Assembly (NCBI GenBank): GCA_963800335.1
Contig: CAWDAN010000007.1
Coordinates: 124,001-188,000, forward strand
Reading direction: 5' to 3'
Length of the DNA: 64,000 nt
From: Flavisphingopyxis sp963800335
GTDB lineage: Bacteria > Pseudomonadota > Alphaproteobacteria > Sphingomonadales > Sphingomonadaceae
Position 1 is the first letter of the stretch; every line of letters starts with the position of its first letter. Shown one piece after another: positions 35,315 to 44,361 of this stretch. Both the position numbers and the translations under genes were made by a program. The notes under the pieces are model-generated. The model ran no database searches and was not told the DNA's origin. It saw nothing but the letters and a program-made list of their open reading frames with translations.

Positions 35315-36151
35315 TTACCGCGATCGCGTCAGCGTCTCGATCAGCCGTTCTTCGAGCCATGTCGCATCGTCTTCGCGTGCAAAACTGTGCGACGCGCTGT
35401 CAAGGCGGTGCAGCGACACCATCGCGTTTTCGCGTGCGGCGGCGAAGGCGGGCGATATCCACGCTGCCTCGAACTCGATCGCGGTACGGTCGCGACTGGC
35501 GAGAAGGACGTGCGTCGGTTCCGCGCAACGCGCCATCGCGTCGCCGAGCCGCGCAGCCAGCGGCGAAGGCGCATCCCCACTGCGGGCGCGCAACAGGCCA
35601 CGCGCCAGCTTAGCGAGATCGACGCCGCCACGCAGCAGGCGCAGCCATTCGCGTGGATCCTTGAGCTTGGCGCGATAGCGTGCGCGGATTGCCGCCGCCG
35701 AGGGCAGGGGGGTGTCGTCGCCATCATCCTTTGCAGGCGTAACGTCCTCGATCACCCACGGATTGGCGAGGACGAGCGCGTCGATCCCCGCGAACGGCCC
35801 GTGCAGCGCCAGCGCGCTCGCCGCGTCGCAATTGCCGAACGCGGCGATCGGCGTGCCGGGCGGACAGGCGGCGCGCAATTGCGCGAGCGCCGCCGCGATA
35901 TCGGGACCGCTGGCATCGAAACCGCGATTGTCGCCCGTGCTGTCGCCGACCCCGCGCCGATCGAAGCGCAGGATCGCCATGCCCTGCGCGGCGAGGCGCT
36001 GTGCCAGCATCGCCATGCCGCGGTGCGCACCGCTGCGCAGCTCGTTGCCGCCCGAGACGATCAGCAACGCCGCGCGCGGCGCGCCTTCGGGCCGGTCGAT
36101 CGTCGCAGCGATCGTGTCGCCCTCGCAGGCAAAACTCAGGTGATCGCGCAT
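35315..36151 (-). CDS. Exosortase A system-associated hydrolase 1 (alpha/beta hydrolase)
   Basis: The 278-residue protein has an alpha/beta-hydrolase start with LLIVSGGNELRSGAHRG, RFDRRGVGDS, a nucleophile elbow-like AAFGNCDAASALAL where Cys replaces Ser, and a C-terminal His in DSASHSFA. That pattern matches hydrolase 1 of XrtA loci, whose substrate is not known. The gene is at the left end of the exosortase locus and overlaps the hydrolase-2 gene by 16 bp. The catalytic Cys suggests thioesterase or acyl-transfer chemistry, which is inference only. Confidence 0.85.
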   Translation of the reverse strand: MRDHLSFACEGDTIAATIDRPEGAPRAALLIVSGGNELRSGAHRGMAMLAQRLAAQGMAILRFDRRGVGDSTGDNRGFDASGPDIAAALAQLRAACPPGTPIAAFGNCDAASALALHGPFAGIDALVLANPWVIEDVTPAKDDGDDTPLPSAAAIRARYRAKLKDPREWLRLLRGGVDLAKLARGLLRARSGDAPSPLAARLGDAMARCAEPTHVLLASRDRTAIEFEAAWISPAFAAARENAMVSLHRLDSASHSFAREDDATWLEERLIETLTRSR

Positions 36152-36836
36152 GACGTCATCCACCTTGTGATGTCGTCGGCGATCGCCGCCGCGAGCCCCG
36201 CATCCTCGCCCGGCTCGGCCTGCAACCACAACGGACGGCCGGGCAGGGCATCCTCGCCGGTGCCGAGCGACACGCTGCGGCAGGCTGGAATACGCGGCCG
36301 GTTCGGCATCGCGCAGCTCGGCGATCATCGCCGGCGACAGGATGTTGCCTGCAAGGCGCACGGGTTCGTTCGCCGCTTTCGCCTCGAGTTCGGCCATGCT
36401 GGTGTCGCGCCCCGCCTCGCGATCGCCCGCGATCCGCGTGCGCATCATCGTCTTGAGCAGGCTCGCACCGCGGACCGGCGCGAGCCGCCAGTGCGCGGCG
36501 GCGGCGACATCGTCGATCAACGCGCCGCCGCGGATCGAAGCGATCAGCATCGGGGCGCTCGTTGGCGGCGACATGATCGGCCAGCGCCGCGCGCCAGCGC
36601 GACAGCGTCGCCTCATGTGTCGGCACGAGCGATTCATTCTGGCCCGGCAGGTCGGGCAGGATCGACCCGACCCCGCGCTCGGCCAGCGCGCGCATTGCGA
36701 GGCGCACCGTCCGCCGCAGGCGGTTGGCCTCTTCGAACAGTGGCAGGACGAACAGGACAGCGGGACCTGTCGCCGGGCCATCGCGGACGACCTGTTCGGC
36801 CAGGCCGGACTTTTCGGCAAGTGCGGGCGCGCTCAT
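36136..36836 (-). pseudogene. Exosortase A system-associated hydrolase 2-like, frame broken twice
   Basis: Three adjoining frames assemble into one 232-residue protein. The start is MSAPALAEKSG, then LFVLPLFEEANRLRRTV and SILPDLPGQNES, resembling the alpha/beta-hydrolase 2 of XrtA loci. The first break is in a CCCC run at 36552-36555 (CCC restores ANER-PMLIAS). The second is between about 36266 and 36300, after which the product ends DDITRWMTSCAIT at 36136. Each break is a net +1. The stop overlaps hydrolase 1. Confidence 0.7.
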
Positions 36837-36860
36837 CGTGCGAGGCGACCGCGCGCCATG

Positions 36861-37134
36861 TCAGCCGAGCGCCTTGACCTGGGCAAAGCGCACCAGGGCG
36901 CCGAAATTCTCGAAGATCTCGCCATCGACCTCGTCATCGTCGACGGTAATGCCGAGCCGGTCCTCGAGTTCGGTGAGCAGGCCCGCCACCGCCATCGAAT
37001 TCGAGTTCGGGCAGCGACCCGAACAGTTCGGTCTGCGCGTCGAAGCCCGCGACGCGGGCCTCGTCGATGCCGAGCACATCGCGCAACACTGCGCGCACTG
37101 TCGCCTCGACCGTTTCGGCGCCTTCGAAAATCAT
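36861..37134 (-). pseudogene. Exosortase A-associated acyl carrier protein, frame broken once
   Basis: The first half (MIFEGAETVEATVRAVL, LGIDEARV, LFGSLPELE) and the second half (SMAVAGLLTELEDRLGI, DGEIFENFGALVRF) are in frames one base apart. Removing one T at the GAATTC (36997-37002) gives PELESMAVA, matching the Asp/Glu-Ser-Met motif of PEP-CTERM-associated carrier proteins, with Ser as phosphopantetheine site. The corrected length is 90 residues. It probably carries an acyl or aminoacyl group activated by the AMP-ligase across the divergent promoter. Confidence 0.85.
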
Positions 37135-37172
37135 GCAAATTCCCCGCGAGACCGCTGTTTCTGCGCTGCCTG

Positions 37173-38201
37173 TTAATCCGAACCGCGCCGCTTAACAAGC
37201 CGTGACAGCGCGGTTTTCAATGCCGGAAACCACGTCGCCGGGCGCCGCAGGTTGTACATCTCGACGCGGTAGAGCGGGCGACACGCGTTCATCCAGTCGC
37301 GCTTGTAGGCATCGTCGCCGGTGCCGAAATCGATTGTACCGACATGGTCGCGATCGAACGCGTGTTCGAACATCGCATAGCTCAATAGCGTGCCCGGCGA
37401 TGCCTTGTCGCTGTCCTCGACGTGCGCCAGCTTGTGGATGTTGGCGACGCCATGATCGGTGGTCCACATCTGCGCCGCGACCGGCCGCCCCTCGATCCGG
37501 GCGATGCCGAGCCGCAGCGCGCCCGCTGCGCCTTCCTGCTCGGCGAGCGCGCGGAGGAATTCGGGATGCCCCTCTTCGGGTTTCCAGCTTTGCGCATAGA
37601 CCTCCTCATAGGCGGCCCAGGCGTCGGCGTCGAAGCGGTCGAACAGCTCGAGCGTGACGATGTTCTTCTTGGCCTTGCGCTTCACCGTGCTCTTGAGCGC
37701 GCCGGGGCGCTCTGCCCAATAGGTCGCGAAATCCATGCCGTCGGTATCGAGCGTGTGGTTGAGCGTCTTGACCTTGGAAAACACGCGCCAGCCCGCGCGG
37801 CGAAAGCTCGTCTCGACCAGCGCGCGATCGCTTTCGGGAAGCGGTTCGAGCACGATACTGGCGGCCTTGTCGCGCAGGCGCTGCGCCGCGGCGGTCAGCA
37901 ATTTCAGCTTGGTTTCGTCTGAAGGTGCACCGGTAAATATCGGACGAAAAGAGAAACTGTACCAGTTCGACAGGCTGACCAGTGCTTCGTCGTCCTGGTG
38001 CGCCAGAACCAGCCAGCAGTCTGAATGCTCGCTGCGCGTGCGAACCGCCAGGACGCGCGAATGCGGCGCGCAGTGGCGGTGGATCAGTCGGAACCAGTCG
38101 AGCCGGTCGAACAGTGAAGCCTGGCGATCACGACCCAGCGCGCGCGCCGAATTTTCGGCGATGCGGTCGAGCTTGACGTGATATTCACCCTTGACCCACA
38201 T
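37173..38201 (-). CDS. GNAT/FemAB-like N-acyltransferase of the exosortase locus (CelD/BcsL-type)
   Basis: The 342-residue protein begins MWVKGEYHVKL and has the Acetyltransf_6 (CelD/BcsL) architecture, with KSTVKRKAKKN, the substrate segment AQMWTTDHGVANIHKLAH, and a conserved C-terminal DFGTGDDAYKRDW. Relatives are found beside cellulose or exosortase polysaccharide genes and are thought to add acyl or aminoacyl groups. The start is preceded by ACGGGAA. It is read leftwards, divergent from the AMP-ligase, with a 58-bp shared promoter interval. Confidence 0.85.
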   Translation of the reverse strand: MWVKGEYHVKLDRIAENSARALGRDRQASLFDRLDWFRLIHRHCAPHSRVLAVRTRSEHSDCWLVLAHQDDEALVSLSNWYSFSFRPIFTGAPSDETKLKLLTAAAQRLRDKAASIVLEPLPESDRALVETSFRRAGWRVFSKVKTLNHTLDTDGMDFATYWAERPGALKSTVKRKAKKNIVTLELFDRFDADAWAAYEEVYAQSWKPEEGHPEFLRALAEQEGAAGALRLGIARIEGRPVAAQMWTTDHGVANIHKLAHVEDSDKASPGTLLSYAMFEHAFDRDHVGTIDFGTGDDAYKRDWMNACRPLYRVEMYNLRRPATWFPALKTALSRLVKRRGSD

Positions 38202-38259
38202 ACATTCCCGTCCGTTCGCGCTGTGCGAGCCTGCGATCCTATCATTATGCGGAAAAGCT
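38202..38259. promoter_or_regulatory. Divergent promoter interval of the exosortase locus
   Basis: Only 58 bp separate the start codons of the leftward GNAT arm and the rightward AMP-ligase arm. The interval is likely to hold both promoters and any operator. No consensus promoter could be identified by eye, so the assignment rests on position. Confidence 0.35.
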
Positions 38260-39782
38260 GTGACCGAAACGCTAACCATCGCACCGCAGACGATTGACTG
38301 CCTCATGCAGCGCGGCGCGGCAAGTGCGATCGCGCTTGAAACGCCGCGCGAAACGCTTGAATTTGCAGCAATCGAGGACCGCGTGGCGGCGATGGCTTCG
38401 GTCCTGCGCGGGCACGGCCTTGTCCCCGGCGATCGGGTCGCGACCTGGCTCGCCAAGACGTCGGAGGCGTGCCTGATGCCGCTCGCCGCGGCGCGTGCGG
38501 GGCTGGTCCACGTTCCGGTCAATCCGCTGCTCAAGCGCGCACAGGTCGCGCATATCCTCGCCGACAGCGGCGCGCGGCTGTTGCTGTCGAATGCCGCGCG
38601 CCTCGCCACGCTCGATCCCGGCGATGGCGATGCCGCCCGCGTCGATGTCGATGGCTTTGCCAACGCGGTCGCCGCGACCAAGGATCGGATCGCGCAGTCG
38701 CCTGCCGCGCCCGACGATATCGCCGCGATCCTCTACACCAGCGGCTCGACGGGAAAGCCCAAGGGCGTCGTGCTGAGCCACGCCAATCTCTGGCTCGGGG
38801 CGCAGTCGGTGGCGCATTATCTGAAGCTATCGGCCGATGACCGGACGCTGTGCGTCCTGCCGCTGAGCTTCGATTATGGCCAGAACCAGCTGTTTTCGAC
38901 CTGGTATGCCGGGGGCGCCTGCATCCCGCTCGACTATCTCACGCCGCGTGACGTCATGAAATCCGTGGCCAGGCGCGCGATCACGACACTCGCCGGCGTG
39001 CCGCCTTTGTGGGTCCAGCTCGTCGAACTCGACTGGGCCGACGATGCGGGCCAATCGCTGCGCCGGCTGACCAATTCGGGCGGCGCGCTGACGCGGCCGC
39101 TGGTGCGGCGGTTGCGCGCGCTGTTTCCCGATGCCGACCTCTATCCGATGTACGGCCTGACCGAGGCGTTCCGCTCGACCTATCTCGACCCCGCGCTCGT
39201 CGCCGCGCATCCCGAATTCGATGGGGCGCGCGATTCCCTTTGCCGAAATCCTCGTCGTGCGGCCCGACGGTTCCCCGACCGAGGCCGACGAACCGGGCGA
39301 GCTCGTCCATTGCGGCCCGCTCGTCGCGCAGGGATACTGGCGCGATCCGGCGCGCACGGCTCAGCGGTTCAAGCCCGCGCCGGCGCATTCGGCCTATGGC
39401 GGCTCTGCGGTCTGGTCGGGCGACAGCGTCCGGCGCGATGCCGACGGCCTGCTCTATTTCGTCGGCCGCGACGACGCGATGATCAAGTCGGCGGGCAACC
39501 GCATCAGCCCGAGCGAGATCGAGGACGCGGCGGTCGAGTGCGACGGCGTCGCCGAAGCGGTCGCGCTCGGCGTCAAGGACGACCGGCTTGGCGAGGCGAT
39601 CGTCCTGATCGTCCGCGGGCGTGGCGATGACGACAGCGCTACGCGCGCATCTGCGCGCCGAACTGCCCAACTTCATGCAGCCCGCCCGGATCGTCTGGCG
39701 CGATGCACTGCCGCGCAATCCCAATGGCAAGCTCGACCGGGTGGCGCTGGCGAACGAAATCGCGCAGGAGGTGACGTCATGA
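38260..39782 (+). pseudogene. Acyl-CoA/acyl-ACP ligase (AMP-forming), exosortase A-associated, frame broken twice
   Basis: This AMP-forming ligase has LYTSGSTGKPKGV (P-loop), YPMYGLTEAFRSTY, and downstream GRAIPFAEILVV, RDDAMIKSAGNRISPSEIE and the C-terminal NPNGKLDR with the catalytic Lys. The start is GTG 38260. Breaks are at GAATTC (39214-39219), restored as HPESMGRAIPF when one T is removed, and near 39628-39640. The corrected length is 506 residues. The family member is found in XrtA loci and probably loads a carboxylic acid on the adjacent carrier protein; the acid is unknown. Confidence 0.88.
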
Positions 39783-41016
39783 AGCCAATCGGCCCGATCC
39801 CGCCCTATTTCGCCGCCGACAGCGACGGTATGCTGCTGATCGGCGGGCGCCGCGCCGACGATCTCGTGGCCGAAGCGGGCGACACGCCGCTGTTCGTTTA
39901 CGACATGGATATCGTGCGCCAGCGCGGCACAGCGCCTGCGCGCGGCGATGCCCGAGGCATTGGCGCTGCATTTCGCGATCAAGGCCAACCCCTGGGCACC
40001 CGTGCTGGCGGCGATGGCGCCGCTGGTCGACGGGTTCGACGTTGCCTCGCAGGGGGAGATGGACCGCGCGCTCGCGGCGGGCATGACGCCCGATGCGATC
40101 AGCTTTGCCGGCCCCGGCAAGCGCGACCGCGAGCTCAAGGCTGCGATTCGTGGCGGGGGTCACGCTCAACGCCGAGTCCGAGGGCGAGGTGTCGCGGGCG
40201 CTGGCGATCGGGCGCGACCTCGCCATCGCGCCGCGCATCGCGATCCGCGTCAATCCCAGTTTCGACCTCAAGGGGTCTGGGATGAAGATGGGCGGCGGGG
40301 CCAAGCCGTTCGGGGTCGATGCCGACCGCGTTCCCGCATTGGTCGAGGCCGTGATCAAGGGTGGCGGCGACTGGCGCGGCTTTCACATATTCGCCGGATC
40401 GCAGTCGCTCGACGCCGATGCGATCATCGATGCGCAGGCGCAGACGATCGCGCTTGCCGCAGCGTTGGCGGAGGAGATCGGCAGCGCGCCGCGTCACGTC
40501 AACATCGGCGGCGGGCTGGGCATTCCCTATTTCTCGGGCGACGCCTCGCTAGACGTAGAATCGATTGGAGCTGTACTTTCCAAGCAGTTGAAGGAACTGC
40601 CGAATATTCTGAACGAGACGCAGTTCGCGATGGAGCTCGGGCGCTGGTTTGTCGCCGAAGCGGGGGTCTATCTGACACGCGTCGTCGACCGCAAAGACAG
40701 CCACGGCCAGACCTTCCTCGTCTGCGACGGCGGGCTGCATCACCAACTCGCCGCGTCGGGCAATTTCGGCACGGTGATCCGGCGCAATTATCCCATCGCG
40801 GTCGCCAATCGCTTCCTCGCCGATGCGGGCGAAACGGTGTCGGTCGTCGGACCGTTGTGCACCCCGCTCGATCGGCTCGGCGACCAGGTCGCGTTGCCGC
40901 ACGCCGAACCGGGCGACCTGATCGCGGTGTTCCTCGCCGGCGCTTATGGCCGCTCGGCCAGCCCGACCGCCTTCCTCGGCCATCCCGAACCGCTCGAGGT
41001 GCTTGTTAACGCTTGA
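39779..41016 (+). pseudogene. PLP-dependent decarboxylase, exosortase A-associated, frame broken twice
   Basis: This is a fold-III decarboxylase related to LysA and ornithine decarboxylase. Visible landmarks are ALHFAIKANPWAPVL with the PLP Lys, ASQGEMDRAL, NIGGGLGIPYF, and the substrate/catalytic segments FLVCDGGLHH and GPLCTPLDRL. Breaks are near 39923-39928 (CGCGGCAC from CGCGCAC) and at 40145-40150 (GATTCG from GATCG, restoring AAIVAGVTLNAE). The corrected length is 411 residues. It overlaps the ligase stop by four bases. It would release CO2 from a diamino or amino acid to give an amine; the substrate is not known. Confidence 0.88.
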
Positions 41017-41158
41017 TCTTGTCCGCGTCCCGCCGCGGGGCAGGCGATACTTCACTAACGCAATATTCACCCTTTTGCGCCAAAAGAAGCGCAATGACGT
41101 CATCGACGCACGGGTTTCGCACGCCGCGAAGCCCGCGTTTCGGCACAAGGAATTTGCT

Positions 41159-41807
41159 ATGCGGAAAGCCAATATCGCCCGTTTGATCGCTGCGAGCAGC
41201 GTCACGGCGCTCGCTGTGAGCGGTTGCGCATCGGGAGTCGCGACGGCGCCCGAACTGCCGCCCGCATCGTTCGTCCAGCAGCAGCAGGGGCCGAGCGAGG
41301 AATATATCATCGGCCCGCTCGACCAGCTGACGATCTTCGTCTGGCGCAATCCCGAACTCGGCGCCAAGGTCCAGGTGCGCCCCGATGGCCGCATCACGAC
41401 GCCGCTGATCACCGACCTGCCCGCGGTCGGCAAGACGCCCGCGCAGCTCGGCGACGACATCAAGCTGCGGCTGAGCGAATTCATCAACGATCCGATCGTC
41501 AGCGTCATCGTCAACGATTTCGCGGGCACCTATTCGCAGCAGGTGCGCATCGTCGGGGCGACCGAAAAGCCCGCGTCGCTGTCGTTCCGCGCGAACATGA
41601 CGCTGCTCGACGCGATGATCGCGGTCGGTGGGCTCAGCGAATATGCCGCCGCCAACAAGGCGCGGCTGATCCGCTACAACGGCGACGACCGGCGAGCAGA
41701 AGGAATATGCCATCCGCATCGGCGACCTGCTCAAGCGCGGCGACAGCACCGCCAACGTCCGGCTCCAGCCGGGCGACGTCATCATCATTCCCGAAAGCTT
41801 CTTCTAA
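41159..41807 (+). pseudogene. Wza/EpsE-type polysaccharide export lipoprotein, frame broken once
   Basis: The protein begins MRKANIARL and has a lipobox VSGC at Cys20. It carries the polysaccharide-export domain (IIGPLDQLTIFVWRNPEL, DGRITTPLI) and a SLBB-like domain, ending QPGDVIIIPESFF. It would form the outer-membrane export channel for the polysaccharide. A one-base insertion at about 41681-41692 (GGCGACGACC instead of GGCGACACC) breaks the frame before TGEQKEYAIRIGD. The corrected length is 215 residues. AAGGAA precedes the ATG at 41159. Confidence 0.88.
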
Positions 41808-41840
41808 AGCGCCTGCGCGCGCCAGCCAGAGACCCAGTTT

Positions 41841-43379
41841 ATGGACAGTCTTTACGACGAGATCAGGGTTGCACTGCATGCCATCTGGCTGCGCCGCTGG
41901 CTTGCGCTCGCGGTCGCGTGGATCATCTGCATCCTCGGCTGGCTGGTCGTCGCGCTGATCCCCAACACCTACCAGTCGACCGCCAAGGTGCTCGTCAACG
42001 TCAACCAGGTCGTCTCCGACCAGGTATCGGGGACGCAGGTCGATACGCGCCGCCAGATCGACGAAGTCCGCCAGACGCTGACCAGCGTTGCCGCGCTTGA
42101 AAAGGTCGTCGTCGCCACCGGCATCGTCGCGCCTGGCGCGTCGGACAAGGCGCGGCTGTCGGCCGCCAGCGCGCTGCAGAAAAAAATCGTCGTCCTCGCC
42201 AGCCAGGACAACGTCTTCCAGGTTACCGACAGCGTCTCGCTGTCGGACAAGAGCGATGCCGAGAACGCACGCCTCGCGCCGCAGGTGCTGACCGAGCTGA
42301 TCGCCGTTGCGCGCGACCAGCGTTCGGCGGGCGGGCGTTTGAATGCGCGCCAGAGCATCGAATTCCTCAATGCCCAGCTCGAATTGCGCGGCAAGGAGCT
42401 GCAGGACGCCGAACAGCGCCGCGTTGCGTTCGAAACCAACAATGTCGGCATGATGCCCGGCATCGGCTCGGCCAGCCAGCGGATGGAATCGGCGCGCGCC
42501 GAGATCAACCAGATCGAATCGCAGCTCGTCTCGGCGCGCAGCTCGCTCGCCGCGCTCAATGGCCAGCTCGCCAGCACGCCGGCGACGGTGGCTGGCGGCA
42601 TCGGCGCGGTCGGTGGCAGCGTCGCGCGCCAGCAGCTCGCCGCGGCGCAATCCGACCTTGCCAGCATGAAGGCGCGCGGCCTGACCGATTCGCATCCCGA
42701 CGTCATCGCCACGCGCGCCCAGGTCGAGGCCTTGCGCGCCCAGGCGGCCCGCGAAGGGCCAGCCGGCGCATCGGGGCAGATCACCAATCCGGCTTACGGT
42801 TCGCTCCAGGCGATGCGCGCCGAGCGCCAGGCGACGGTCACCGCGCTCGAATCGCGCAAGGCGCAGCTTCAGGGCGATGTTACCGCGATGCTGTCGCAGC
42901 GCATCCAGGAACCCGAGGTTGCCGCCGAATACGACCGGATCAACCGCGACTATACGGTGATGAAGGAACAGTACGACCAGCTCGCGGCGCAGCTCGAACA
43001 GGCGCGTCTGCGCGGCGATCTCGAGGTCGAGACCGATGCCGTCAGCATCGCCGTGATCGACCCGCCGTCGCAGCCGCGCGCGCCGGTCAGTCCCAACCGC
43101 CCGCTGCTGCTCGCCGGCATCCTGATCGTCGGCCTGGTCGGCGGCGCGGGTGCCGCGTTCGCCCAGGGCCAGATCCAGACGAGCTATCCGACCGCCAGCC
43201 GGCTCGAACGCGCCAGCGGCCTGCCCGTCATCGGCTCGATCACCGAATTGCTGACCGCACCGCTGGTCGCGGAGCGCAAGCGCAAGATGAAATGGCTCGC
43301 CGGCGGCTCGGCGGGACTCGTCGGTCTGTTCGTCATCCTGATGATCGTCGAGTTCGTCCAGCGCGGCATGGTCGCGTGA
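41841..43379 (+). CDS. XrtA-system chain-length determinant (Wzz/GNVR) protein
   Basis: The 512-residue inner-membrane protein has transmembrane segments near residues 22-42 and 430-450, with a further hydrophobic stretch near 485-505, and a large periplasmic coiled-coil part rich in Gln/Ala/Arg (about 160-400). Wzz/GNVR proteins control polymer length in Wzx/Wzy export and work with a cytosolic tyrosine kinase. It sits between the export lipoprotein and the tyrosine autokinase, the canonical order. No frame break is seen here. Confidence 0.9.
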   Translation: MDSLYDEIRVALHAIWLRRWLALAVAWIICILGWLVVALIPNTYQSTAKVLVNVNQVVSDQVSGTQVDTRRQIDEVRQTLTSVAALEKVVVATGIVAPGASDKARLSAASALQKKIVVLASQDNVFQVTDSVSLSDKSDAENARLAPQVLTELIAVARDQRSAGGRLNARQSIEFLNAQLELRGKELQDAEQRRVAFETNNVGMMPGIGSASQRMESARAEINQIESQLVSARSSLAALNGQLASTPATVAGGIGAVGGSVARQQLAAAQSDLASMKARGLTDSHPDVIATRAQVEALRAQAAREGPAGASGQITNPAYGSLQAMRAERQATVTALESRKAQLQGDVTAMLSQRIQEPEVAAEYDRINRDYTVMKEQYDQLAAQLEQARLRGDLEVETDAVSIAVIDPPSQPRAPVSPNRPLLLAGILIVGLVGGAGAAFAQGQIQTSYPTASRLERASGLPVIGSITELLTAPLVAERKRKMKWLAGGSAGLVGLFVILMIVEFVQRGMVA

Positions 43380-43393
43380 GCGGGGAGAAAGAC

Positions 43394-44360
43394 ATGAACA
43401 AGCCGACCCCGATCAAGAAGCGCGCGTCCTTGCTCGAACGGGCTGCCGATGCGTTCGATTTCAACGCGCTGTTGCGCCGCGATCCCGATGCGCCGGCTGC
43501 ACCTGTCGATCCCGACTCCCGCGGTCGCGGCGCCAGCCACGCCGCAACCGCGCGTCGAACGGCGCGGTCGCCGGGCGGGTGAGGTCGCGCCGTCGCGCCC
43601 CGTGGTCAACGCTCCGCGCCAGAACGTCGATCGCGAAGGCCTCGCCGAAGCGGGGATGATCGTCCCCGGCGGACCGGTCAGCGGCCTCGCCGAGGAATTT
43701 CGCATCGTCAAACGCCGGCTGATGCGCGAGATCAAGGCGCTCGAGGACGCTGCCGCCGCGAACCCCGGGCGCGAGGGGCTGGCCCGCCGCGTGCTGATCG
43801 CCTCGGCCAACCCGCACGAGGGCAAGACCTTCTGCGCGATCAATCTCGCAATGTCGCTGGCGATGGAACAGGATCACGAGGTCCTGCTCGTCGATGCCGA
43901 TTTCGCCAAGCCGTCGATCCTCGCCGCGCTCGGCCTGTCGGCCAGCCGCGGTTTCATGGATGCGCTGGCCGATCCGTCGATGGACGTCGCCACCGCGATC
44001 ATCCCGACCGATATCGTCGGCCTGTCGGTCCTGTCGGCGGGAACGCAGACGACCAAGGACAGCGAATACCTCGCCTCGGCACGCACCGAGACGGTGCTTG
44101 CCCGGCTGACCGAGCAGGCGCCGCGCCGGATCGTCATCTTCGATTCGCCGCCGGTGCTGGCGGCATCGCCCGCGCTCGTCCTCGCCGCGCATGTCGGCCA
44201 GGCGCTGATGGTCGTGCGCGCCGACGAGACCAAGGAAGGCGCGCTCAAGGACGCGATCGGCCTGATGACCGCGTGCGAGAATATCCAGCTGCTGCTCAAC
44301 GGGGTGAAATTCTCCCCCGGCGGCCGCCGCTTCGGCACCTATTATGGTCAGGGGGAATGA
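43394..44360 (+). pseudogene. XrtA-associated tyrosine autokinase, frame broken once
   Basis: The start MNKPTPIKKRASLLERAADAF is in one frame, while the catalytic part is one base off from about 43500-43520. The catalytic domain has Walker A-like ANPHEGKTFCAINLA, Walker A' VLLVDADFAKPS and Walker B IVIFDSPPVL, the layout of BY-kinases. The C-terminus ends GTYYGQGE, with only two tyrosines instead of a long cluster. The corrected length is 321 residues. It would couple to the chain-length protein just upstream. Confidence 0.88.
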
Positions 44361-44361
44361 C

